Below, piece after piece: positions 22,210 through 33,886 of a stretch of 64,000 nucleotides of DNA. The first letter of the stretch is position 1; each line of letters starts with the position of its first letter. A program made the position numbers and the translations under genes. The DNA lies in contig NZ_JALEIK010000019.1 of assembly GCF_022770205.1 (NCBI RefSeq), positions 174,969 to 238,968 on the forward strand. Reading direction: 5' to 3'. The notes beneath the pieces are model-generated. The model worked only from the letters and a program-made list of their open reading frames with translations. It did no database searches and was not told where the DNA came from. This DNA is from Helicobacter sp. (GTDB lineage Bacteria; Campylobacterota; Campylobacteria; Campylobacterales; Helicobacteraceae).

Positions 22210-25200
22210 ATGGACACAAAAGACATCAGAGCATTATTTTTAGATTTTTTCAAAAGCAAGGGGCATAAAGTCTATGATTCTATGCCTTTAGTGCCAGATG
22301 ATGCGAGCTTGCTTTTTACCAATGCAGGAATGGTGCAGTTTAAAGACATTTTCACAGGCAAGATTCCAGCCCCAAACCCTAATATCGCTACAAGCGCACA
22401 GCTATGTATTCGCGCAGGTGGGAAGCATAATGACTTAGAAAATGTCGGCTATACCGCGCGCCATCACACACTTTTTGAAATGCTAGGAAACTTTAGCTTT
22501 GGAGCGTATTTCAAAAAAGATGCGATTGCGTATGCGTGGGAGTTTGTAACAGAGATTCTAGGCTTTGATAAATCGGTGCTGTATGTAACAATCCACGAAA
22601 GCGATGATGAAGCCTATGAGCTGTGGTGTGAGCATATAGAATCTAGTCGCATTAAGCGAATGGGTGATAAAGATAACTTCTGGCAAATGGGAGACACTGG
22701 ACCTTGCGGACCTTGTAGTGAAATATATGTGGATCAGGGGGCGGAGTTTTTTAATGGTGAAGAGGACTATTTTGGCGGAGAGGGGGATAGATTTTTAGAG
22801 ATATGGAATCTTGTGTTTATGCAGTATGAAAGAAGTGCTGATGGGACTTTGACACCGCTGCCTAAGCCTAGTATTGATACAGGTATGGGACTGGAGCGAG
22901 TTGTGGCATTAAAAGAAGGGAAAATTAGTAATTTTGATACTTCGCTTTTTGCGCCTTTAATGCAAAAGATTGAAGAGATAAGTGGATATAAGTATATCCC
23001 TGATGATGCAAAAAATAAGCGAACTGATATTAGCACAATCAATATGGAAGATTCTATTGATAATAGTCAAGAATCTTTTAAAGCAACAAGACTTGGAGGC
23101 GATGAGATTGTAGCAAGTTTTAGGGTTATTGCTGATCACGCTAGAAGTGTAGCATTTTTACTTGCACAAGGGGTAAATTTTGATAAAGAAGGCAGGGGTT
23201 ATGTTTTGCGCAGAATCTTACGCAGAGCAGTAAGGCATGGCTATTTGCTAGGCTTAAGAAAGGCGTTTTTATACAAAGTGATAGGCGTTGTGTGTGATAG
23301 TATGGGTGCGCATTATAGCTATCTACAAGAGCGCAAAAACGCTATGCAAGAGCAGTGCAAGGCAGAAGAAGAGAAATTTTTTGAAACAATAGAATCAGGA
23401 ATGGCATTGTTTCAAAAAGAAGTGGAAAATATTCTCTGGAAAGGATTTTGGAGCGATATTGGCAACTTTAATAAAAGTTTTTTGCGAGAACTTGTAAAGT
23501 TAATAAACATAAAAACTATCAAAAAATTAATGCACGAACAATTGCCCTCTTTAACAAAACTTCAGCAGCGATATAAACAAGGGGAAGACATTGCAAAAGG
23601 ACTAAAAAACCTTATAGGCGAACTGGCTAAAAACAATAATTTTAGTAGTGGGGAACTCACTTTTAATGGTGAGATAGCTTTTAAACTCTATGACACTTAT
23701 GGCTTCCCGCTTGACTTAACCCAAGATATGCTAAGAGAGATAGGCTTAAGCGTGGATTTGCAGGGCTTTGAAAAATGTATGCAGGAGCAAAAAGATAGAA
23801 GTAAAGCGCACTGGAAGGGCAGTGGTGATAGCGTGAAAGATGGCGATTTTAATGCACTTCTAAGCACATTTGGAGAGAATGCGTTTGTAGGCTATACGCA
23901 CGCACAGACAGAATCTAAGATTCTAGCTTTGCTTGACTCACATTTTAAATGCGTAGAATCCCTAGCAAGTGGAACAGAAGGCTATGTGATGTTAGATGTT
24001 ACGCCGTTTTACCCAGAGTCAGGCGGACCAATTGGAGACAAAGGGATATTGCTAGGGCATTCAGCTTGGACTGCTATTTCGACGGAATCTGAGAAAATCG
24101 CTCAATCACTTGCTTCTAGTAAGCTCAATCGCGATTTTCTTGACAACTCCCAAACTAGCAACACAATCTTAGAATGCCAAAATTCTAGCGATATTGATTC
24201 TTGCTCCTCCCTAAAATCCACAAAAAGCCCCACTAGCAATACCGCAAATACTAGAATTGTGGATTCTAGCAATCCACAAAATATAGTCGCTAAAGTTTTA
24301 GATACCCAAAAATATTTTGGCTTAAATCTTTCTAAAATCAACACTTTAAACACTTTAAAAACAGGCGATACAATCATAGCGCAAGTAGATTCTAGCCGTT
24401 TTGAGATTATTAAGCATCACTCTGCTACACATTTACTTCACTATGCGTTGCGTGAGATTCTAGGCTCTCATATCACACAAGCTGGAAGCCTTGTAGAATC
24501 TAATCGCCTGCGGTTTGACTTTAGCCACCCAAGAGCTTTGACGCAAGAGGAGTTAGAAAAAATTGAATCACTTGTGAATGCACAAATCCTAAACCAAAAC
24601 TCTCAAGTGTGCGAAACTATGGGAATTGCAGAAGCAAAAGCAAAGGGGGCTATGGCTCTTTTTGGTGAAAAATATGGGGAGTGTGTGCGTGTGATAACTT
24701 TCGGTGATTCTATTGAATTATGCGGTGGGATTCATGTGAAAAATACCGCCGAGATAGGGAGCTTTTATATCACTAAAGAAAGCAGTGTAAGCAGTGGTGT
24801 TAGACGCATTGAAGCGGTATGTGGCAAGGCGGCGTATAGTTATGGCAAGATAGCATTAGAATCCATAAAAAAACTAAAAGAAACACTAAAAAGCCAAGAT
24901 GTCTTACAAGGTGTAGCAAAGCTCCAAAATGCGCTTAGAGAAGCAAAAGAGAGTGCAAACAAAACAAAACAAAGCGTCAAAAGCTTAGATTATGAAGAAA
25001 TAAATGGAGTAAAACTCATTGTTTCAAAGCTAGATTTAACGGAAGCAAAAGAGGCAAAAGAAATGATAGATAGGGCGAAAAATGAGAATGAAAAGGTGGC
25101 GATTTTATTACTTAGTGCATCTGATGGGAAAATCGCCATTACTGCAGGGATAAAGGGTATGGAATCTAAACTTAAAGCGGGGGCTTGGGTGAAGCAAGTC

Positions 25201-25332
25201 GCACAAATCTTAGGAGGCAATGGTGGGGGTAGAGATGACTTTGCCACCGCTGGGGGTAAGATAACAGATACTAACAAAGTCCAAGAAGCACTAGATGTAG
25301 CAAAAAGAATCGCAAGGGAAAGTTTACAATAG
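22210..25332 (+). CDS. alaS: Alanyl-tRNA synthetase (oversized, with insertions)
   Basis: [39 protein letters not shown]; 1040 aa, longer than the roughly 850-880 aa typical of the family. Confidence 0.97.
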   Translation: MDTKDIRALFLDFFKSKGHKVYDSMPLVPDDASLLFTNAGMVQFKDIFTGKIPAPNPNIATSAQLCIRAGGKHNDLENVGYTARHHTLFEMLGNFSFGAYFKKDAIAYAWEFVTEILGFDKSVLYVTIHESDDEAYELWCEHIESSRIKRMGDKDNFWQMGDTGPCGPCSEIYVDQGAEFFNGEEDYFGGEGDRFLEIWNLVFMQYERSADGTLTPLPKPSIDTGMGLERVVALKEGKISNFDTSLFAPLMQKIEEISGYKYIPDDAKNKRTDISTINMEDSIDNSQESFKATRLGGDEIVASFRVIADHARSVAFLLAQGVNFDKEGRGYVLRRILRRAVRHGYLLGLRKAFLYKVIGVVCDSMGAHYSYLQERKNAMQEQCKAEEEKFFETIESGMALFQKEVENILWKGFWSDIGNFNKSFLRELVKLINIKTIKKLMHEQLPSLTKLQQRYKQGEDIAKGLKNLIGELAKNNNFSSGELTFNGEIAFKLYDTYGFPLDLTQDMLREIGLSVDLQGFEKCMQEQKDRSKAHWKGSGDSVKDGDFNALLSTFGENAFVGYTHAQTESKILALLDSHFKCVESLASGTEGYVMLDVTPFYPESGGPIGDKGILLGHSAWTAISTESEKIAQSLASSKLNRDFLDNSQTSNTILECQNSSDIDSCSSLKSTKSPTSNTANTRIVDSSNPQNIVAKVLDTQKYFGLNLSKINTLNTLKTGDTIIAQVDSSRFEIIKHHSATHLLHYALREILGSHITQAGSLVESNRLRFDFSHPRALTQEELEKIESLVNAQILNQNSQVCETMGIAEAKAKGAMALFGEKYGECVRVITFGDSIELCGGIHVKNTAEIGSFYITKESSVSSGVRRIEAVCGKAAYSYGKIALESIKKLKETLKSQDVLQGVAKLQNALREAKESANKTKQSVKSLDYEEINGVKLIVSKLDLTEAKEAKEMIDRAKNENEKVAILLLSASDGKIAITAGIKGMESKLKAGAWVKQVAQILGGNGGGRDDFATAGGKITDTNKVQEALDVAKRIARESLQ

Positions 25333-25377
25333 CAAATATGAGTAAATTTTACTTCATATTAAAGCAGATAAAAGAGC

Positions 25378-25405
25378 AATAAGGATTCTACATAGAATCC
25401 TTATT
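25378..25405. terminator. Bidirectional terminator-like hairpin between alaS and rpsU
   Basis: Perfect 13-bp inverted repeat AATAAGGATTCTA-CA-TAGAATCCTTATT between convergent genes. Confidence 0.75.
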
Positions 25406-25408
25406 GTA

Positions 25409-25621
25409 TTAGAGCCTTGATTCGTAGCGTCTAAGCATATATAAGCGTTTGAGCATTTTTTTGCGTGCGCTGATTTTTTGCTTTTTACGCTTTTCAGTTT
25501 TTGGTTCAAAGAATCTTCTTGCACGACTTTCAGTAACAACAAGGTTTCTATCCGCTTGTTTTTTAAACTTTCTATACGCATCATCAAAAGATTCGTTTTC
25601 CCTAACCTTAATACCTGGCAT
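25409..25621 (-). CDS. rpsU: 30S ribosomal protein S21
   Basis: [26 protein letters not shown]. Confidence 0.97.
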   Translation of the reverse strand: MPGIKVRENESFDDAYRKFKKQADRNLVVTESRARRFFEPKTEKRKKQKISARKKMLKRLYMLRRYESRL

Positions 25622-25777
25622 CTAAATCACCACCTTCGTGTTAAAATTTAAAATTTGCTTTATAAAAAAGCGCGCTTATTGTAACATAAAGTAAGTTAAA
25701 ATATGATTTTTTTTGCTACTTTTTACTCTTATTGCGCTAGTATTGCGACAAATTTTTAGACTTTTTAAGGAGTTTTT

Positions 25778-27145
25778 ATGGAACAGGTGCGCAATATGCG
25801 ACAATACTTCAAAAAACGCTATATAGTGTATCTTATCACAACAATTCTTGTCTTTGTGATTCCATTTATTCAAATCAATGGCAATCAAATTTTTCTCCTA
25901 TCTTTTGACCACAAGCAGTTGCATTTACTTGGCGTTGCTTTTGATATGCAGGAATTGTATTTAATGCCCTTCTTGCTCATTTTAATGTTTTTGTCCATTT
26001 TCTTTCTGACAGCACTTGCTGGGCGCGTGTGGTGTGGCTGGGCTTGCCCACAGACAATATTCCGTGTGCTATACAGAGACTTATTAGAAACAAAAATTCT
26101 ACGCTTAAGAAAGCGCATCCAAAACCGCCAACTAGAACCTGATATGCGGTTAGGAATCAACAAAATAAAAAAAATCATAGCTGTATTTATCTGGGGATTT
26201 TTAGCATTTGTTGCAGCATCAAATTTTATGTGGTATTTCGTTCCACCAACAGACTTTTTTCACTACATTCAAAACCCAATTGAACATAAATATCTATCCA
26301 TTTTTTTACTTGGAATCACACTATTTTTAGTTGCTGATGTTGTGTTTATTAAAGAAAATTTTTGCATTTATATCTGTCCTTATAGTCGTGTGCAAAGTGT
26401 TTTATATGATAATGACACCATTATGACTGTGTATGATTATAAGCGTGGTGGCACTATATTTGATCCCCAAGGGATTAAACTTTGGAAGAAACCTAAAACT
26501 CCTAATGCAGAATGCACCGGCTGTGAAGCGTGTGTAAAAATCTGCCCCACACACATTGATATTAGAAAAGGAATGCAATTAGAGTGCATTAACTGCCTTG
26601 AATGCTCCGATGCGTGCACCCAAGTAATGGGAAAGCTTGGCAAAGAAACACTCATTTCTTGGACGAGCCCCCAAAGCATTGAAGAGCGCAAAAAAGTGCG
26701 CTATGTGCGTTTTAAAACCATTGCCTATGCAGTTGCACTAGGAATCGTTTTTTCTGGGCTTTTAGCAATGAGTGCCACAAAAGAAAGTATGCTTTTAAAT
26801 ATTAACCGAGGAGAGCTATCCATCCGCGATAATCACATCGTAGAAAATTCCTACATTTTCTTATTCCAAAATACAAGCAATGAAAATTATAAATTCTATT
26901 TTACAATTGAAAATAACGATGCCATCAAAATTAAACGCCCAAGCAAACCATTTTTGGTTAAAGCAGGAGAAAAGCAAAAACAACCCGTTACCCTTTACAC
27001 AAATAAAAACTTAGCACAAAATGCACAGAAAAATACGCATATTCAGCTACAAATCAAAGCCTATGCACTAGATAGCAAAGAGCCCATTGAAGTGCATAGA
27101 AAAAGTGTGTTCATCTATCCTCCTAACAAAGTAATGGATAAATAG
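25778..27145 (+). CDS. ccoG: Cytochrome c oxidase accessory protein CcoG (FixG/RdxA-type ferredoxin)
   Basis: WCGWACPQTIF; CTGCEACVKICP and CINCLECSDAC iron-sulfur motifs. Confidence 0.93.
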   Translation: MEQVRNMRQYFKKRYIVYLITTILVFVIPFIQINGNQIFLLSFDHKQLHLLGVAFDMQELYLMPFLLILMFLSIFFLTALAGRVWCGWACPQTIFRVLYRDLLETKILRLRKRIQNRQLEPDMRLGINKIKKIIAVFIWGFLAFVAASNFMWYFVPPTDFFHYIQNPIEHKYLSIFLLGITLFLVADVVFIKENFCIYICPYSRVQSVLYDNDTIMTVYDYKRGGTIFDPQGIKLWKKPKTPNAECTGCEACVKICPTHIDIRKGMQLECINCLECSDACTQVMGKLGKETLISWTSPQSIEERKKVRYVRFKTIAYAVALGIVFSGLLAMSATKESMLLNINRGELSIRDNHIVENSYIFLFQNTSNENYKFYFTIENNDAIKIKRPSKPFLVKAGEKQKQPVTLYTNKNLAQNAQKNTHIQLQIKAYALDSKEPIEVHRKSVFIYPPNKVMDK

Positions 27146-27153
27146 GGCTAGCA

Positions 27154-28233
27154 ATGCGTAGCAGTGGAATCTATTTCCTTTTAATTGCTTTTGTGCTAAC
27201 TTTATTAGCACTTTTTAAGCTTTATATGCCTTTTTTGATGAATCTTTTAATTGCTTTTTTATTGTTTATCGCTACACAAGGCATCTATTGCACACTTTTA
27301 AAATGCCTAAAATCTCCGTTTCTTGTTGCAATATTAATGGTATTAATCCTCATCACTCTTTGTTTTGTTCCAATCTTTTACATTTTATTAAGTTTCGCAA
27401 GCATAGCCACAAATTTGGATTTAGGAAATTTTCAAAATTTCTTACTTGATACTCAAATACGCTTAACACTTTTTAGCAAAGACTTGCTGACTTATTTACC
27501 AACAATAATGCAAAATGAAGTGAATGCCTACTTAGAGCAATTTCACACAATCAATTGGAGCAATGTCGTTAAGCAAGTGTTAAATCTAGTCGCAAAAGCC
27601 TCAAAAAATAGTTTTTATTTTGCAAGCGATACGCTATTTATTCTCGTATTTTTATTCTTTTTTTATTATTACGGAAATGCACTAGGACATTATTTCTTAG
27701 AATTAATCCCTTTTAACCCTACACAGACACAATCTCTATACAATGAAGTCAGTGCTGTGATTAGCGTGGTGTTTTATTCTTCTATTTTTTCAATGATTTT
27801 GCAAGGCACACTCTTTGGAATCCTAATGCTTTTTTTTGGTTATAATGCCTATTTGCTCGCCGTTTTTTACGGCTTTGCTTCCCTTATTCCAGTTGTTGGT
27901 GGCTCTCTTGTATGGCTTCCTATTGTTGGGTATGAACTTTATCTTGGCAATTACACAAACGCCATTGTCATCACACTCTACTCTATTATTATCATCGCAA
28001 CCCTTGCGGATAATGGCATAAAGCCTCTTATTATCGCCTTTATTAACCGCGTATTCATTAAAACCCCTGTGCAAATTAATGAAATGCTAATTTTCTTTGC
28101 CATTATTGCTGGACTTACAAGCTTTGGATTTTGGGGAATTGTGCTAGGACCAGCAATCACTGCTCTGTTTATTGCATTGCTTAGGATTTACAAAACCCTT
28201 CTTAAGCCCCATAACACTGATTCTAAGGAGTAG
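27154..28233 (+). CDS. AI-2E family transporter
   Basis: Polytopic protein with GFASLIPVVGGSLVWLPI signature. Confidence 0.85.
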   Translation: MRSSGIYFLLIAFVLTLLALFKLYMPFLMNLLIAFLLFIATQGIYCTLLKCLKSPFLVAILMVLILITLCFVPIFYILLSFASIATNLDLGNFQNFLLDTQIRLTLFSKDLLTYLPTIMQNEVNAYLEQFHTINWSNVVKQVLNLVAKASKNSFYFASDTLFILVFLFFFYYYGNALGHYFLELIPFNPTQTQSLYNEVSAVISVVFYSSIFSMILQGTLFGILMLFFGYNAYLLAVFYGFASLIPVVGGSLVWLPIVGYELYLGNYTNAIVITLYSIIIIATLADNGIKPLIIAFINRVFIKTPVQINEMLIFFAIIAGLTSFGFWGIVLGPAITALFIALLRIYKTLLKPHNTDSKE

Positions 28234-28235
28234 CA

Positions 28236-28952
28236 ATGATTATCATTCCAGCAAGACTTAAATCTACGCGCTTTCCCAAGAAAGTTTTAGCGCAGATTAA
28301 TGGAATCCCAATGGTAGTTCGCACTGCAATGCTAGCGCAAAAAGTTGATGATGTTGTAGTGGCTTGTGATGATTTTAGCATTGTTGAAGCTTGCAAGAAA
28401 CACAAAATTCCTTCTGTTTTAACAAGTAGCGCACACGAAAGCGGCACAGACAGAATCGCAGAATGCGCACGCATTTTGAAACTTAAAAGCTCTGAGATTG
28501 TGATAAATTTACAAGCGGATGAACCTTTTTTAGAAATTGAAGTGATTCAAACACTAAAACACTTAATGCAAAACAAAAACCCATTTATAGGAAGTTGTGC
28601 AAAAGTCATCACGCAAGATGAAGCAGAAAATCCCAACCTTGTTAAAGTTGTGTTAAATGCAAACAATGAAGCAATTTACTTCTCTCGTGCTAAGATTCCT
28701 TATAATAGGGATAATTTGGATTCTGTAATTTACTATGGGCATTTAGGAATTTATGCTTTTAGTATGGATAGCTTGCAAGAATTTTGCACCTTGCCAAAAT
28801 CCACTTTGGAATCTAGTGAAAAACTAGAGCAACTTCGCGCATTAGAAAATCGCAAAACCATCGCAATAGCAAAGGTTAAATCGCAATCTTTTGGCATTGA
28901 CATAAAAGAAGATTTAGAACGCACACTAAAAATCTTGTCGCATTCATTTTAG
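28236..28952 (+). CDS. kdsB: 3-deoxy-manno-octulosonate cytidylyltransferase
   Basis: MIIIPARLKSTRFPKKVLAQINGIPMVVRTA; NLQADEPF. Confidence 0.97.
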   Translation: MIIIPARLKSTRFPKKVLAQINGIPMVVRTAMLAQKVDDVVVACDDFSIVEACKKHKIPSVLTSSAHESGTDRIAECARILKLKSSEIVINLQADEPFLEIEVIQTLKHLMQNKNPFIGSCAKVITQDEAENPNLVKVVLNANNEAIYFSRAKIPYNRDNLDSVIYYGHLGIYAFSMDSLQEFCTLPKSTLESSEKLEQLRALENRKTIAIAKVKSQSFGIDIKEDLERTLKILSHSF

Positions 28953-28988
28953 ATTCCAACTTTTTACACTTCTAAATAGGAGTAACGA

Positions 28989-29080
28989 AGACTTTTAGAA
29001 TTTTAAGTTTTACAAGCAATAAGGAAAGAATCGCTTGCAATTCAAGGTTGCCTTTTCTTGTTTGTAAAATTTAAAAGACT
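28989..29080 (+). ncRNA. Candidate structured RNA (long imperfect stem-loop) between kdsB and nifS
   Basis: Stacked helices by eye: AGACTTTTAGA/TTTAAAAGACT, TTTTACAAGC/GTTTGTAAAA, AAGGAAAG/CTTTTCTT, with one-sided bulges. Strand assumed from flanking genes. Confidence 0.35.
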
Positions 29081-29155
29081 AAAACTAGATTAAGCTGTGT
29101 TACCCTGCATTTATAAACTTAAAAATAATCTAAGCATTTTTAGAGTAAAAGCTAA

Positions 29156-30394
<1,239 letters not shown>

Positions 30395-30404
30395 AGGAAA
30401 AAAT

Positions 30405-31385
30405 ATGGCAAAAAATGAATTATTAGGTGGAGCATTATGGGATGCATATTCTAAAAAAGTTAGTGAAAGAATGGATAATCCTACGCATTTGGGAGTTATC
30501 ACGCAAGAGGAAGCGGATAAAAAAGGCTTAAAACTGATTGTTGCTGATTATGGCGCAGAAGCTTGTGGCGATGCTGTGCGTTTATATTGGCTTGTGGATT
30601 CCAATGATGTGATTGTAGATGCAAAGTTTAAGAGCTTTGGCTGTGGAACGGCAATTGCAAGCAGTGATATGATGGTAGAACTTTGTTTGGGCAAAAAAGT
30701 GCAAGAGGCTGTGAAAATCACAAACATTGATGTGGAAAAAGCCTTACGCGATGAACCTGACACTCCAGCTGTTCCGGGGCAAAAAATGCACTGCTCTGTA
30801 ATGGCATATGATGTGATTAAAAAAGCAGCAGCACTCTATCTAGGAAAAAATCCTGAAGATTTTGAAGATGAAATTATCGTGTGTGAATGCGCTAGAGTGA
30901 GTCTTGGAACGCTTAAAGAAGTGATTAAACTTAATGGTTTAAAAAGTGTAGAAGAAATCACAGAATACACAAAGGCAGGTGCATTTTGTAAAAGCTGCAT
31001 TAAACCCGGTGGACACGAAGAGAGAGAGTATTATTTAGTGGATATTCTTAATGAAGTGCGTGCAGAAATAGAAGAAGAATCCTTAAAAGAAAAGGCAGAT
31101 GCACAAAGCCACGGGGATTTGAAATTCATAGAAATGACAATGGTGCAAAAAATTAAAGCCATTGAAAACACAATTGATGAAAAAATCCGTCCAATGCTAA
31201 TGATGGATGGTGGCAATATGGAAATCATTGATTTAAAAAATGGAAGTGATGGCTACACAGATGTTTATATCCGCTATTTAGGTGCTTGCAGCGGTTGTTC
31301 TAGTAGTGCTACTGGAACACTCTTTGCCATTGAATCCGTCTTACAAGAATCTTTAGATTCTAGCATTAGGGTATTCCCTGTGTAA
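30405..31385 (+). CDS. nifU: Fe-S cluster scaffold NifU
   Basis: N-terminal IscU-like domain, BFD-like domain (CECARVSLG), C-terminal CSGCSSSATGT domain. Confidence 0.96.
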   Translation: MAKNELLGGALWDAYSKKVSERMDNPTHLGVITQEEADKKGLKLIVADYGAEACGDAVRLYWLVDSNDVIVDAKFKSFGCGTAIASSDMMVELCLGKKVQEAVKITNIDVEKALRDEPDTPAVPGQKMHCSVMAYDVIKKAAALYLGKNPEDFEDEIIVCECARVSLGTLKEVIKLNGLKSVEEITEYTKAGAFCKSCIKPGGHEEREYYLVDILNEVRAEIEEESLKEKADAQSHGDLKFIEMTMVQKIKAIENTIDEKIRPMLMMDGGNMEIIDLKNGSDGYTDVYIRYLGACSGCSSSATGTLFAIESVLQESLDSSIRVFPV

Positions 31386-31396
31386 TTTGTATAATA

Positions 31397-31422
31397 GTTG
31401 GAATCTAAAAACCGATTCCAAC
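31397..31422 (+). terminator. Hairpin downstream of nifU
   Basis: Perfect 9-bp inverted repeat GTTGGAATC-taaaaacc-GATTCCAAC; no long T run. Confidence 0.5.
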
Positions 31423-31655
31423 TTTAAAGAATATCTTGCATTGCAACTTCTAGTGTTTTAAATTTTTCAAACAGTTCAATTACGATTCTAACTTTTTAAA
31501 CATCAATTGCATAAAAAAACAGCCTTTGACAAAATTATCTCTATCCTTTGTATGTAAAGCGCAAAACTTTAAACAACAAGTCTTATTAAGGCTTATCTAA
31601 AAAGTTGGAATCTAAAATTTGCTTTTTTTTAAAGTTTAAAATATAATTCTAACTG

Positions 31656-31758
31656 CCCTTTTTGAGACTTGTGCAATGGGTTTTTTAGATAATGCTTCAG
31701 GGTGGGAACACAGCAGAGCCTCTAAAACATCTATGTGCCGCAAGTATCTTAAAAAGGG
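31656..31758 (+). ncRNA. ffs: Small bacterial SRP RNA (4.5S)
   Basis: Domain IV core TTCAGG-GTG-GGAA-CAC-AGCAG (GGAA tetraloop); outer helix CCCTTTTTGAGACTTG pairing with CAAGTATCTTAAAAAGGG. Confidence 0.85.
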
Positions 31759-31773
31759 TGTTAAAGATTTAAA

Positions 31774-32772
31774 ATGACAAACAAACTTCCCATAGAAACA
31801 TTTTTACAAACAGATTTTTCTCATATCATAGATGTGCGCTCCCCTAGAGAATACGCACAATCACACATTCCAAACGCCATAAATTACCCTGTTTTAAATG
31901 ATGATGAGTTTGAGCGCATTGGCACACTCTATAAACAAAATCCCTTTAATGCTAAGGTGTTAGGTGCAAGTTTTGTAAGCGCAAATATTTCTAAATATCT
32001 TTTAAAACTACAAGAAACAATCCATCCTAAAAAACCTATTGGAATCTATTGCGCGCGCGGTGGAATGCGTAGTCAATCCTTTGGGATTATACTCCATCAA
32101 ATTGGCTATCAAGTCGCTTTGCTAGAAGGTGGGTATAAGGCTTACCGCAAAGAGGTTGTGCGCTATTTGCAATCCCCCTTGCCACACCGCTTCATTACGC
32201 TTATAGGACAAACAGGCAGTGGGAAGAGTGAGATTATCGCTTCTTTTAAAAATTCTTTGGATTTAGAAGGGATTGCAAGGCATTTAGGTTCTAGCTTTGG
32301 GGCAATTTTTGGATTCCAACCTAGCGTTAAAAACTTCCAAAACACGCTATTTACAAGGCTTAAGGAGCTAGAAAACGCTCCCTTTATTTTGGTTGAAGGT
32401 GAGAGCAAAAGGATTGGCAATTTAATCTTGCCTAGTGTGCTTTATAACACTTACCAAAATGCACCAAAAATTCTTATCCAAACTCCAATTAATGAGCGCA
32501 TTAAAAGAATTACTAAGCAATATGGTAAAATTTCACCCACATTTTTTGAAAATGCAATGCAAAAAATTGCTCCTTTTATGAAAAAGGAATATTGGCAAAA
32601 TGCTAAAAATGCCTTTGAATGCGGAGATTTAGAAAGAGTGGCTGAGATTTTACTCATAAAATATTACGATAAGGTTTATAAAAAGGAATCCTATCTCCAT
32701 ACCATTCCCTATCACTCCTTAGAGCAAGCGCATACTGAAATTTGCAATTTTGCTACACAATTTTACAAATAA
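31774..32772 (+). CDS. selU: tRNA 2-selenouridine synthase
   Basis: Rhodanese domain IIDVRSPREYAQSHIPNAIN and YCARGGMRSQS; P-loop LIGQTGSGKSEI. Confidence 0.9.
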   Translation: MTNKLPIETFLQTDFSHIIDVRSPREYAQSHIPNAINYPVLNDDEFERIGTLYKQNPFNAKVLGASFVSANISKYLLKLQETIHPKKPIGIYCARGGMRSQSFGIILHQIGYQVALLEGGYKAYRKEVVRYLQSPLPHRFITLIGQTGSGKSEIIASFKNSLDLEGIARHLGSSFGAIFGFQPSVKNFQNTLFTRLKELENAPFILVEGESKRIGNLILPSVLYNTYQNAPKILIQTPINERIKRITKQYGKISPTFFENAMQKIAPFMKKEYWQNAKNAFECGDLERVAEILLIKYYDKVYKKESYLHTIPYHSLEQAHTEICNFATQFYK

Positions 32773-32781
32773 AGGAAACTT

Positions 32782-33885
32782 TTGGATACTTACACTTATG
32801 GCGAATTATTAAAAACTCTTGCTACAAAATGTGAAAACATTGCAAAAATTATGCAACCTAGCTCCCTAAAAATGCGCATTGATGAAATTTTAAAACTAGA
32901 ACAAACAAAGGAATTTTGGGAAGATGCAAAAAAAGCAGGGGAGTTACAAAAGGAAAAAAAGCGTTGTGAACGACAACTTGAAAAATACAATAATGCAAAA
33001 TCCGCCCTTGATGATGCAAGTGAGCTTTTTGAACTCTCAAGTGATGATTTAGACAGCCTTGAAGCATTATTTGCAGAGTCTGAAGAGTTGGAATCCACAA
33101 TTAAAAATGCTGAGATTGAAGTGATGCTAAGTGATCCATTAGATTCCAACAATGCAATTTTTACCATCACTCCGGGTGCTGGAGGGACGGAATCGCAAGA
33201 TTGGGCAAGTATGCTTTATAGAATGTATTTGCGCTGGGCAGAACGCAAGGGCTTTAAGGTGGAATTACTAGATTATCAAGAAGGAGATGAAGCAGGGATT
33301 AAAGATGCAAGCTTTATCATAAAGGGTGAAAACGCCTATGGTTATGCGAAGGCTGAAAATGGTGTGCATCGCCTAGTGCGCATTTCTCCTTTTGATGCAA
33401 ATGCTAAACGCCACACAAGCTTTAGCTCCGTGCAAGTAAGCCCTGAAATTGATGATGCTATCACGATTGAAATTGATGAAAAAGATTTAGAAATTGACAC
33501 TTATCGTGCTAGCGGTGCAGGCGGACAGCACGTGAATAAGACAGAATCTGCTGTGCGCATCACACACAAGCCTAGTGGAATTGTCGTGCAATGCCAAAAT
33601 GATAGAAGCCAACATAAAAATAAAGCCAGTGCGCTTAAAATGCTAAAATCTAAACTTTATAAACTAGAGCGTCTAAAGCGTGAAGCACAAACTAGCAATA
33701 CAGACAAAGGCGATAATGGCTGGGGACATCAAATCAGAAGCTATGTTTTAACGCCTTATCAACAAGTCAAAGATTTACGCTCCAATCTTGCTTACACTAA
33801 TGTAGATGCAATCTTAGATGGCGATATTGATGCGATTTTAGAAGGCGTGCTTATTCACATTAATACGCAAAATGCGGAATCGTAA
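32782..33885 (+). CDS. prfB: Peptide chain release factor 2
   Basis: [42 protein letters not shown] start after AAAGGAAA. Confidence 0.96.
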   Translation: MDTYTYGELLKTLATKCENIAKIMQPSSLKMRIDEILKLEQTKEFWEDAKKAGELQKEKKRCERQLEKYNNAKSALDDASELFELSSDDLDSLEALFAESEELESTIKNAEIEVMLSDPLDSNNAIFTITPGAGGTESQDWASMLYRMYLRWAERKGFKVELLDYQEGDEAGIKDASFIIKGENAYGYAKAENGVHRLVRISPFDANAKRHTSFSSVQVSPEIDDAITIEIDEKDLEIDTYRASGAGGQHVNKTESAVRITHKPSGIVVQCQNDRSQHKNKASALKMLKSKLYKLERLKREAQTSNTDKGDNGWGHQIRSYVLTPYQQVKDLRSNLAYTNVDAILDGDIDAILEGVLIHINTQNAES

Positions 33886-33886
33886 T

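Noticed and set aside
25354-25587. 77-aa ORF overlapping rpsU in another frame
   Set aside because: rpsU is unmistakable; this is an out-of-frame shadow.
32782-33885. Programmed frameshift in prfB
   Set aside because: prfB is one continuous frame with no internal TGA, so no RF2-type frameshift is used here.
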